Of a stretch of 25,508 nucleotides of DNA, positions 1-11,200 are shown piece by piece. Each line of letters starts with the position of its first letter. Positions within the stretch are counted from its first letter, which is position 1. The position numbers were made by a program, and so were the translations under genes. A model generated the notes under the pieces. That model was not told the DNA's origin and searched no databases. It saw nothing but the letters and a program-made list of their open reading frames with translations. Source of the DNA: Nemertoderma westbladi (lineage: Eukaryota > Xenacoelomorpha > Nemertodermatida > Nemertodermatidae); assembly GCA_032718475.1 (NCBI GenBank), contig JAUCBJ010001788.1, positions 1-25,508 on the forward strand, read 5' to 3'.

Positions 1-1300
1 TATATGTTATGGCCAGTCGTCCACGACTACGCTTTCCATGAGTTGGTTGCCAGAGAAGTAGATCTGGTATGACCTCGTCTTTACTTCGCCAGCAGTGCCC
101 ACTGAATCTTAATCTGTGTTCATGCAGGGTGGTTGATACAGGTGGTATTGTACCATACAGCTCGGCGTTTGTCATGTGCTGTCTCCAGCTGATGTCTAGG
201 GCTGCCCTTAGTAGTTTTGTATAGCAACCACCAATTCGTTGTTCAAGTGATTTAGTCAGTGTCCAGGTCTCATCCCCGTATAAAAATACACTTTCCACTG
301 TGGCTCGAAAGAACTTAGTCTTCAGGTGCCTGGAGAGATCTGATTTCCAGATGGTATCCATTTTTGATAGAGCTACCCAAGCCTTTGCTTTCCTAACTTC
401 TATGTCATTTTTACTACTCTCTATTCATGATCCAAGTTACTGGAAGTCATTGACCTTCATTGACCCTATTATTGGACATGCTTTTAATGCTTCTTTGGAG
501 TTCGGAAGGTGTGAAGTGAGGTGTCTTGTCATATATTTTCCTTGTAGGGCTGACCTCGATGTTTGGTGGCTGCCCAAGCAAGTTGCGGAAGTGATTTTTC
601 CACTTCCCAACATGTTCTTCAGGACTATCGGCTTTGAGGCGCCCCTTTGCACAACTTTTCCGACCAGATACCTCATTTACAGTTTGCCAGGTAAGTCTTG
701 ATTGTTGCTGTATGTGAGCAGTTGTAATTGCTTCAGTTTTATCCTGTATGTACTTTTCCTGGCTGATGTTGTAGGCCAATTTAAGATCGTCCTTAGCTTT
801 CTCAACCTTGTTAATGTTTTTCGGTTGTTGGTTGTTCGGTTTTAACTTTGTAGGCTATCTTAAGATCTTCTCTCTTACAAGTAACCTCAGAGTTTTGCCA
901 TGGCACATACTGTTTTCGTTTGGGTTTCTGGGGGATATGCCTCTTAGCTGATTTCTTGTGGGCTGTTATTATATTCTGGTTTATTGAATCGGTGGATTGG
1001 TCTTCATCCATTGACTGAAGTGCTTCAAAGCGGTTTTGAACTTCTACTGTATAAGCATCCTTTACAGCATTGTCAGTTCTGAGTTTCTCCTAGTCATGGT
1101 TGTCACAGTAATCTGATGTAGTAATCTTGTCAAGAAACCTATATGCAGCAAGTATGGTGAACATACTGAATCGAAGGCCTTAAAGTAGTCAACGAAGTCA
1201 ACAACCAATGTCTTCTTTCTTTGTTGACCCTCTGCTATCAAAAATATGCTTAGAGTAAGAATGGGCTCCATGGTCCAACAACATTTGCAGAACCCATTCT
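1..1300 (-). mobile_element. LINE remnant, family 1, internally deleted
   Basis: The reverse strand is closely related to the plus-strand LINE at 20705-22285. Bases 1-450 match the reverse transcriptase C-terminal part (such as W-K-S-D-L and F-R-A-T-V-E). Bases 460-850 match the linker before the RT domain (such as E-V-S-G-R-K-S-C-A-K-G-R-L-K). The two blocks are joined near 450-460, so the catalytic palm is missing between them. A further RT piece with F-K-A-F-D-S-V lies at about 1140-1270 on the minus strand, out of order. The element is cut by the window edge and cannot code for an active product. Confidence 0.8.
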
Positions 1301-1768
1301 GCTTCTCCTTTATCAGTCTCTTACAATATATATCATTGTGCTATAGGATGTACGTACATGTATAAGTGACGTAATTGCTAATTTCCAAACATTCAAGCAG
1401 TATCTGAAATGTGGGGAAAAAGTTGACATTCCCAAGTAATTTCCCAAAACGCGTAATTTCCCAAAACGCTATCACCGATTTGGTCTCTGTATGGTATCTC
1501 TTCAGTGCCACAGAAACTGAACGAGCAAGCTTTTGTCAACATACATGTGACTGAACTCCATAACAGATTATTAATCTGTCAACCGCACTTATCTATTAAA
1601 ATACTTCTTTATTATCATTATAATAAAGATAAAATACACAATCTACATATGTATACATTAAACTCTATTGTTTTCACTTACAACTGTCTTGTTGACCTAT
1701 TCAATATTCATATTCTTTCACGGTTGCTAATTATTAGTAATGGTGTTTATGTCTATATTGAAATCATA
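1300..1768 (+). other. Upstream region of the channel gene, promoter not identified
   Basis: This stretch separates LINE remains from the first coding exon and should hold the 5' UTR, and perhaps the promoter or an upstream non-coding exon. I see no convincing TATA or initiator arrangement. A perfect 17-bp tandem duplication lies at 1436-1469. From 1505 onward the exon 1 frame is open, so the true start could be upstream of 1769. Confidence 0.4.
1436..1469. repeat. Perfect 17-bp tandem duplication upstream of exon 1
   Basis: gtaatttcccaaaacgc occurs twice in a row (1436-1452 and 1453-1469), about 300 bp before the proposed start codon. It could be a doubled regulatory site or simply slippage. 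Confidence 0.85.
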
Positions 1769-2205
1769 ATGACATATTATATCAGAGACACAATTTTATG
1801 GGTGCTTTTATTTATTCCAACAAACTACAAAGCAGACCCTATAGAATATCGTCAAGCATGCTGCGCCTGTCCATCTGTATGTCCTGACCCGAATATATTA
1901 ATTGACAACTTCGACAATTGTAACAATTATATAAATCAAATAAAAGGATTATCCCCAATAACCTTGGGAGATCAAGAATGGTGCTGGTATTGCCAGGAAT
2001 GTTGCGACTATGATCCTGGAAGTGACTCCATCTATAGGGGCAATATATATGATTCCAGTCGAGATTACTCTTTTACTGTTTGTTATCACAATCTGGAAAC
2101 ACTTCGTTCCCAATGCGTAGAGGGGAATGCCTTATACAGTCCAACATGCGAGTCGGCTATGTTTCTTTGTGTATACGGACAATGTTGTGAATATGCATGT
2201 AACAC
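1769..2205 (+). CDS. Exon 1: signal peptide and Cys-rich domain
   Basis: Residues 1-145 plus two bases of codon 146. ATG at 1769 is chosen because it gives a compact signal peptide: short polar start, hydrophobic I-L-W-V-L-L-F-I core, then N-Y-K-A as a likely cleavage region. The frame stays open upstream to about 1505, so an earlier start is not excluded. The mature part has 16 cysteines, including C-C-A-C, W-C-W-Y-C, E-C-C and Q-C-C clusters. The even number suggests up to eight disulfides in a secreted or extracellular domain. I do not recognise the fold. It ends A-C-N then AC at a strong donor (gtaagt at 2206), phase 2, matching exon 2. Confidence 0.75.
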
Positions 2206-5200
2206 GTAAGTGTATGTTGAAATGTAACTTTGATGAGCGTTCCCGAATTCGAGTCTCAGCTCCAGTTTCCATTTGTTTCTACTACTGTACTTTAGATCCT
2301 TATGGTTTCTATTGGAACCTAGTATAGAGTGGGTGTTATTCCTCAACATCGATTGCTACTACTAGAATCGGCATGCTGCATTGCAGCTGTATTTTTAAGA
2401 ATGCTGTGCCGGCTTGTCAACATAATTGCACCACCACAACTCCCTATCATCCATGACATTTGCTAGATTTTCCGCATCTTGAAGGCCAGTTAAGATGCGT
2501 CTCAAGAAGGTCATGTGCTGTCCACCATGCTTATTCACTCCACGAGGCTTCCAAAGCACAAGATAATGCACTGGCTGGTCCTCATGGCGAAAGCAATGTC
2601 CTGCAAAGCGGAGGCGGCTTTGTTCTAGTGTCAAGCTTGGGGGAACCAATGAGACTCCTGCAATGTCATATAGTGTCTGGTTGGAGATGTGTGCATTGTA
2701 CTTGACACAGTGAACCCGGCGTAGCATTCTTGTGCCATCTGGAGATTTGGTGTCCTCAGGAGTTAGAGCCCAGCAGGACTCCCATAGAGGAGTACTGGAA
2801 CTACTGCTGCTCTAAATAATCGGACCTTAAGTTTCCGATTAATTCTATGTGACTTCCAAATCCTGGAAAGCCTATTCAAGGCTGCCCATGCCTTTCCCTT
2901 ACGTATTCGAAGGTCCTCACCTGACTTCCGGATCCATGATCCCAGGTAATAGAAGTCGTCCACATGCTCAAGCATACCATCCTTTGAGCTTATGCTCATC
3001 CGATCAGAGATTTGCTGAGGACTTTCAAAGTTAACTGTCAAAATTTTGCTCTTTCTGGAGTTAATAAAAAGACCAACACAAGAAGCAGCCTGTTCTAATG
3101 AGTTGAGAAGCCTTTGGGATCGCTCTAGTGATTCTGAGAGTACTCCTAAGTCATCAGCAAAGTCTAGATCAGTTAGGTACTTGGCAGGATTTCCTCGCTT
3201 CTGGAGCCAGTAGGTGGAGTTACAATCACCCCATCATTGGCTGGTGATTCTGCCTTAACCGTGGTGGTTGGTTGGCTTTTCCGCCCAGTAAGTAAGTTGA
3301 TCGATTTCCATGCCTGGGATGATTGCCTGCTGTCATCGGCATCATTGATGTCATCAACCTGTTGGTTTATAAGCTTCTGTAGATTAACAGAGTATTGCCT
3401 GTTCAGGGACCTAGATGCAGCCTTAACTGCATTTTTGGCTGCTGTAGTTTTGTAGTTTTGGCGGCTCTAGTCGGGACTCTTTCTGCGCCTTATAGAGGTC
3501 ATTTCGGCACTTTTGAATTTTGTGGTCAGTCCAGTGGGCCTTTTTCCTGTTTCGACGGTATACAGGAACTGTTTCTGCAGATGCTAATGTGAAGGCAGTA
3601 TAGACCTCGCAGTGATCTGCTGCATCAGAGGAAAGAACCTCATACCTGTTGCTCAGCTGTAGTGTGAAGCTTTATCTCACACTTGGCTGTTGCAACAGAG
3701 GACCAGTCATGCCGCAGCAAGGCAGATTTCGTTGTTCTGCTAGCACGCAGACTATGTCTTACCTTGGCCACAATAAGGCAGTGATCAATGGAGAAGGGTC
3801 GAAGTGTAAATGCATTACAGTCATGTGTAGAGCTCCTGTATTTCCTACGAAACAGAATATGGTCTATCTGGGACTTGTGACTACTGGGTCCACTATGAGT
3901 CCATAGCTTTCCAGTTCGCTTCTTGAACTGGGTTCCAGCCGAAAACAATCCATTTCCAGAGAGGAAATCCTGAAGATGGATGGAATTGCGGTTAACACTA
4001 TCTCTCTAGACCCAGGGTGATGTAGGTGATTGATGCAGACTTGCATTAAAGTCTCCCAGGAATGTTAAGGATGCATGCTGATGCACTCCATTGCATTAGT
4101 AGCGGCTTGTAGATTGTGGTAGAAATTTTCCACCTCCTCTACAGGGGCAACACTAGTTGGAGAGTAGCACACAATCAGAACCACCCTATGAAACTTCTTA
4201 GCCAGTGTTCCAGAACTGTGGCAATGTGACAATGGCAATGGATGATGTGGTTAGAGATTTGGGCTATTTTGTCCAATGCTGCATGTGCTGTTGGATTCAT
4301 TGTTCATTGCCAACTGCCCCCCATGTCCTTAATCAGAACCTCATCTGTCTGTCTAGTCTGCGTTCGGTGCTCTTGAATATCCACTATGCTAAGAGAAAGC
4401 TTGTCTGCCAAGGCAGTCAGTCAGCTCACCTTGTCGCATTTGGGACCCGAGTATAAGGGTGTTTACTGAGGCTAGTCTAGTGACTTGCCTCAGATTCACC
4501 AATGGCTTCGTTGGTTGGGGTGGAACATGAGAGTGGCCTCCATCTCCAGAATCCCTCTCCCCCTCGCAAACTGACCTCCCTGGAGAACCAGGGTTTGGGC
4601 CAGAAAGGTGATCAGGAAAGGGACTCACAGAATTGTTGGCCACTCTCTCTCCAGTAGAGGTTGAGACAGGCAGCTGGTCAGGAGATAACTGACACCTGTG
4701 AGGCCAATTGTGTCCAGTAATTCCACTGGCCTCTAGTGGCCGGACCTCCGCATTACTAATGTAATCCAAAGTGGGGATTGGGGGTGTTTTTTTGCCGAGT
4801 CAACTCTCGGGGCAAATACCACACCCTGGTTTGCCATTCCACAGGGTGGGTGTCGCAGTAGAGTCAGATATGAGGCCCATCACTCATACCTACTCTGAAA
4901 CACATGACCCACCATTGGCTGTGCAGCTCATCTGCTGGGCCATGCCATGTACCCCTGCCGCCAGGTGCAGGTCGTGGTGAAGTGCACTCAGAGTGGACAA
5001 CCAACACTCTACTCCTGACCAGCCAGTGGTAGATCACCATCTGCCTGGCCAGGCCATATACCACTGCAGCCAAGTATATGGTCCTTAATCCAGGACCAAG
5101 GGTGTCCTTATCCCAGAACAAAGAGGATCCTAGTTACAGGACCAGATTTCCCCTAGTAAGAGGGTCTATGTCGAATCGACAAAATATTAGTTATCTCACT

Positions 5201-8200
5201 GCTTTAATATCCTTCCCTGCAAATGTCACCAAAAACAATTATCCAACTGGATTGATCGAATTAGATCAAAACCAAGACTCTTCTGGTAACATTGCTGTCA
5301 ATTTTATAGAAGTGAGTAATGTATTGCTTGTTCCATTTGCACAGGATTCCTCATCCAATAACAGCAGCATCAACGACTACTAAAGATACAACAACAGAAG
5401 CACCAGTAACAACAACAGCAACCACAGCCATACCTACAACAACACCAACCACACCCATACCTACAACAACACCAACCACACCCATACCTACAACACCAAC
5501 CATACCCATACCTACAACAACACCAACCATACCCATACCTACAACAACACCAACCACACCCATTCCTACAACAATGACCACTCCACCCATACCCATAACA
5601 ACGTCTCTCATTCAACCACCCATGACTACAACAAATACAGCCGAAGAGAGCCTCAAACCATTTGATGGGTGAGTTGAGTTAATGATTTCATAAATGTTAA
5701 TTTAAACTAAATAAAAATTTAATTTAGGTCAGGTCAGGTCAGGGTCCTCATATCTTGCTACCACAATTAATATGGTACTACCTAATGCTGTAACCCCAGT
5801 AGGACAGTCTGAAGACACATAGCTTATTCCAAACACTATAAAACCAGAAAACCCTACATTCAGAAATTTAAAGAAATACAATTGGTTTATACCACACCAA
5901 TATGCCATGAAAGTCTAATAGCATTTCTAAATCCCAAAGTAAAAAGGCTTTGAAACGACATCAAAGCGTCAAAACAGAACCAAACCACGATAAATGACAC
6001 TCTTCCCACTGTCAAGAACATGTGTGATCATGCGGATTATCTTGACAACAACCTCGAAGTTAGAAAAACAAAGGAATGGGTAGCTCTATTAAAATTATAC
6101 CATTTGGAAATCAGGCCTCTCCCATCAACTGGAGAACACATTCTCTCGAACCAAGTGGAAAATGTACTTTTTTTAGAGGTGAGACATGGTCTCACGAATC
6201 CCTTGAACAATGAATTGATTGTTGTCACACAAGACTTCTAAACATTAGATTGAGACCACATCGCCAGCTATGACATATATAGCTCTAGAGTAACTTAAAA
6301 GCGATACTGGACTTCGAAGAAACGAAATTGCAACACCCAACTTAGTACAGCATGTATGATAAGTTTTGAAAGACTTAATAAATGAAACCAGATTTGTAGG
6401 CTTGTTCTAATCTCAGTAATGACATTTGAAAAACATTTTGCTTATTGTTTTACAGAACACGAACAGATAACTTTGTGGATACTATACTTCAAACCAATTA
6501 CAGTGGAATAGAACCCCCACAGCAGGTGGCCAATTGTAAGTTGTTAATAAAATCTAAGGTGGCTAATTGTAAGTTGTTAATAAAGTTAATAGTTTAAAAT
6601 TTAAAGTAATAAAAAATATGTAAATATACTAGTCCAACTTGAAAGGGATACTGGACTTGGGAGACAATTATGAGGAATCGGGAAGCCTGAATTAGGATTG
6701 ACCCCATTTCCACTGTCTGAGCTCGAATAGTATCAGTTTGGAACATTGGTACCCCCGCTGCTTTGCAGGTAACAGCCAAGAGAGATGAGCCTTTTAAAAC
6801 TTTCGTTTGTCAATCCATAAAGTGGACTTTTCGGTTTTCCCATGCAGCTACCATTAGGCCCATCTCTATAGGTTATGTGCCACGCCATTTCATTTGTACC
6901 TAATGCTTGACGAAGGTTCCAGTGAGGTCAGTCAACGATAACAAAGGCCTATGCCTATAAAGGAAGGTTAGCTCAGTTGTTAGAGCGCCGGGCCTGCATA
7001 TTGGTTGTAGATTGGAGCCCCACAAGGATCCACTGAGCCCTTCATCCCATGGGGTCGATAAAATGAGGTCCAGTTGAATGACTGGGAGCAAAACAAGTGA
7101 TATGTGTATTGCCCACCACTACCTTTGGGTACCAGAAATCGAATAGAAGCCTTGCTTTACGCCTATATTTGATCATGATCATCCATACATTTGTCTTTAT
7201 TTGTCTTTTTTCATCCTTATGTGTGTTTCATATGCGGCCAAGTATTGTATTCAATTACATAGATTAAAGTCTTTCATGTAATCTGTATTGTGTTTAGTGG
7301 ATGTGATGGTGGAAGTCAATGTTAGAGATATGATTCTTGAGAAAGATGGCAGAGATACTGATTATGTTTTCACATTCTTGATAACTACAAGATGGAATGA
7401 TCCCAGATACACAAACGTAAGTTGCTATAACGTATTTAATCGGCATAACATAGATAAATAGATATAACATAGATAAATAGATATAACATAGATAAATAGA
7501 TATAACATAGATAAATAGATATAACATAGATAAATAGATATAACATAGATAAATAGATATAACATAGATAAATAGATATAACATAGATAAATAGATATAA
7601 CATAGATAAATAGATATAACATAGATAAATAGATATAACATAGATAAATAGATATAACATAGATAAATAGATATAACATAGATAAATAGATATAACATAG
7701 ATAAATAGATATAACATAGATAAATAGATATAACATAGATAAATAGATATAACATAGATAAATAGATATAACATAGATAAATAGATATAACATAGATAAA
7801 TAGATATAACATAGATAAATAGATATAACATAGATAAATAGATATAACATAGATAAATAGATATAACATAGATAAATAGATATAACATAGATAAATAGAT
7901 ATAACATAGATAAATAGATATAACATAGATAAATAGATATAACATAGATAAATAGATATAACATAGATAAATAGATATAACATAGATAAATAGATATAAC
8001 ATAGATAAATAGATATAACATAGATAAATAGATATAACATAGATAAATAGATATAACATAGATAAATAGATATAACATAGATAAATAGATATAACATAGA
8101 TAAATAGATATAACATAGATAAATAGATATAACATAGATAAATAGATATAACATAGATAAATAGATATAACATAGATAAATAGATATAACATAGATAAAT

Positions 8201-11200
8201 AGATATAACATAGATAAATAGATATAACATAGATAAATAGATATAACATAGATAAATAGATATAACATAGATAAATAGATATAACATAGATAAATAGATA
8301 GATACCTGGCTCAAATTAATTTCTATGAAATTCGATAATGCATATAATAAGCTTGCGCTTGCTCTGATGGTATATTTTTTATTAATTGAATCGGCTCTCT
8401 GGTTGTGAATACCCAGACTATTGACCCTTGGACAACTACCCCCTGACAATTGCTACCCGGACTATAATTTCCCCTTGGGCATTGCCCCCCTGGACAATTA
8501 CACCATGGAAAATTACACTCCAGACAATTGCACCCCCGGACGATGGCCTCCCAAGGACTATTACCCCCACGAAGAAGTCCATTTCAAATGGAAAGGGCAA
8601 ATAGTATGTCAATTGCGTATTCCACATGGGAGAATTGCTTCTGAATTTATGTATGAAGAATATCGCTAGATATATGTATAACAAATCACAAAATAATGCT
8701 ATTCGTTCTAGGATACATCATTAAATGACTACCTTGACTCGACTATTTTCTTGTTCTTGGATATGATGTTGAACATTTGGACATTTTTTTAAAAAAATTT
8801 ATTTAAATAAAGTCATTCAATGAAGAATCACATTGACTGCCTATTTAATGTCCGGGCCGTACGATTGTATTTTATTATTTCTTCAGATTCCACACTTTAA
8901 CACATCGATTACACTAAAAGAAAGTGACGGGTTGAGCGATTTGTGGATTGTCGTCATGGAAACCTGGGGGGCGTTGCGAAAACAGAATGACCGAGATGTA
9001 ATGAGGGCTATAATATGGGCCAATGGTAATGTGAGAACCATACGGAGGTTAGGAAGAGTTAGGGTTGAAAATTTTAACAAATCGAAAAAATTACAACTAG
9101 ATTACTTTATTTCAACTTCAACTTATTTTATTATATTGAAAAGGAATAGACAAAGAAACATACAGTAATTAATGTATGCCTTAATATGTTTTAATCTTTT
9201 AATTAATTTCTACCTTGCTTGGAAACCTATTTTTGCAATTATATTATTCAGCACATTACAAAAACAACTATTACTGCAATCATATTCTTACTGCCAAATA
9301 AAGTAAATATCTAAAGTTAATAAATTTTCTCTCCTATTTAAGACAAACAAGACGGGTTAAATGCGATCCAGAAATGTTTCTATTCCCCTTCGACTTCATG
9401 AGGTGTCGGATTCTATTGAGGGCTGAATATGCTAATGATCGTAAGTGGTGACATACTGAAAATTTACATTTTGTAAAATGAACAGTTACGAATGTTGTAA
9501 TATATGTTTAGTCAGGTGAGGACTTTCGAATATGTAAGGGAAAAGCATGGGACGCATTGAATGGGCTTTCCAGAATTTGGAAGTCACACAGAATTCATCG
9601 GAAACTAAAGGTACGATTATTTAGAGTAGCAGTAGTTCCAGTACTCCTCTATGGGAGTCCATGCTGGATTCTAACTGCTGAGGACACCAAATCTCTGGAT
9701 GGCAAATTCACAAGCTACAAGCACAAACATTCATGCTACGCCGGGTTCACTGTGTTAAGTACAATGCACGCATCTCCAACAAGACACCATATAACATTGG
9801 AGGTGTCACTACTACTACTAGGATCGGCATGCTGCATTGCAGCTGCATTTTTAAGAATGATGTGCCGGCTTGTCAACAAAATTGCACCGCCACAACTCCC
9901 TATCACCCATGACATTTGCTAGATCATCCGCATCTTCAAGGCCAGTGTCCTTTAAGATGCGTCTCAAGAAAGTCATGGGCTGTCCACCATGCTTATTCAC
10001 TCCATGAGGCTGCCAAAGTACAAGATTATGCACTGGCTGATCCTCACGGCGAAAGCAATGTCCTGCAAAGCGGAGGCGATTTTGTTCTAGTGTCAAGCTT
10101 GGGGGAACAAATGAGACACCTCCAATGTTATATAGTGTCTGGTTGGAGATGTGTGCATTGTACTTGACACAATGAATCCGGCGTAGCATTCTTGTGAATG
10201 TGCCATCCAGAGATTTGGTGTCCTCAGCAGTTAGAGCCCAGCATGGACTCCCATAGAGGAGTACTGGAACTACTGCTGCTCTAAATAATCGGACCTTAAG
10301 TTTCCGATTAATTCTCGGTGACTTCCAAATCCTGGAAAGCCTATTCAAGGCTGCCCATGCCTTTCCCTTGCGTATTCGAAGGTCTTTCTTTTAAGCTGAC
10401 TTACGGATCCATGACCCCAGGTAACAGAAGACGTCCACATGCTCAAGCATACCATCCTTTGAGCTTATGCTCATCCGATCAGAGACTTGCTGAGGACTTT
10501 CAAAGTTAACTGTCAAAATTTTGGTCTTTCTGGAGTTAATAAAAAGACCAACACTAGAAGCAGCAGGTTCTAATGAGCTGAGGAGCCGTTGGGCTCCCTC
10601 TAATGATTCTGAGAGTACTCCTAAGTCATCAGCAAAGTCTAGATCAGTTAGGTACTTGGCAGGATTTCCTCGACTTCTGGAGCCAGTAGGTGGAGTAATC
10701 ATCACCCCATCATCATTATGATGATCTAAGGACATGCCCAACCACAAGAATGAACAAGAATGGTGCAAGTGTGTCTCCTTGGAGGACGCCCCATAACACT
10801 TCAAATGGTTCTGTGTCACCGTAAACAGTAGACACAAATGTTGTCGAACCATCGTATACTGATCTAATTGCTGCAATAATTTCATCAGGAATCCCATATA
10901 ATGAAAGTATGCTGAACATACGTGAGCGAGAGACTGAATCAAAGGCCTTGAAGTCAACAAAGATAACAGCCAGATGCCTGTCTTTCTTTTTTGATAATTC
11001 TTCAATTATCCTTCTAAGTGCCAAAATGGGCTCCATGGTCCCACGACCTTTACGGAACCCATTCTGATTTCCACGGAGCAGTCTCTCAATCGGATCCCTG
11101 ATGCGATTTAATAGAATCCTATTGTATAGCTTTGCAGCAATCGAGATCAATGAGATTCCCCGAAAAGAACCATAGAGTGTTAGGTTGCCCTTCTTGGGAA

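Larger units (their letters stand above)
2340..5135 (-). mobile_element. LINE retrotransposon, family 2, copy A (5' region, endonuclease, deleted RT)
   Basis: Read on the minus strand from right to left: 5' region (about 5130-4770), start of the endonuclease (about 4490-4390), endonuclease C-terminal part (4046-3640), linker to RT (about 3640-3240), then the end of the palm with F-A-D-D (about 3150) and the RT C-terminal region to 2395. Most of the RT fingers and palm are missing near 3230, and frames are broken. The left end matches copy B in intron 6 closely. It fills most of intron 1. The RTE or CR1-like clade is not assigned. Confidence 0.85.
6035..6735 (+). mobile_element. Heavily degraded LINE fragments, family 1
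   Basis: The plus-strand text at 6040-6240 aligns by eye with 21770-21965 of the better preserved LINE: the V-R-K-T-K-E-W-V-A-L-L segment and the later N-N-E-L-I-V-V-T-Q correspond to the RT C-terminal region. A piece at about 6300-6340 and another at 6628-6732 (cttgaaagggatactg and tcgggaagcctg) match its last 100 bp. Exon 3 lies between the pieces. It is decayed beyond coding. Confidence 0.65.

Noticed and set aside
5351-5615. Minus-strand Gly/Val-rich and Cys/Trp-rich frames
   Set aside because: They are the complement of the Thr/Pro repeat in exon 2, which is in frame with the channel.
6962-7030. A functional tRNA gene
   Set aside because: Box A is good but box B is mutated and no proper cloverleaf with anticodon stem is apparent; it is the head of a SINE.
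7442-8304. CRISPR-like regular repetition
   Set aside because: Units are contiguous with no unique spacers, and the context is a eukaryotic intron.
7294-8449. Three overlapping minus-strand frames of 274-337 codons rich in Ile, Tyr and Leu, looking like a membrane protein
   Set aside because: They are by-products of a 19-bp tandem repeat without minus-strand stops; all three frames read the same 19-residue unit.
10318-10721. Several + strand frames opposite LINE copy B
   Set aside because: They are shadows of the reverse transcriptase on the minus strand.
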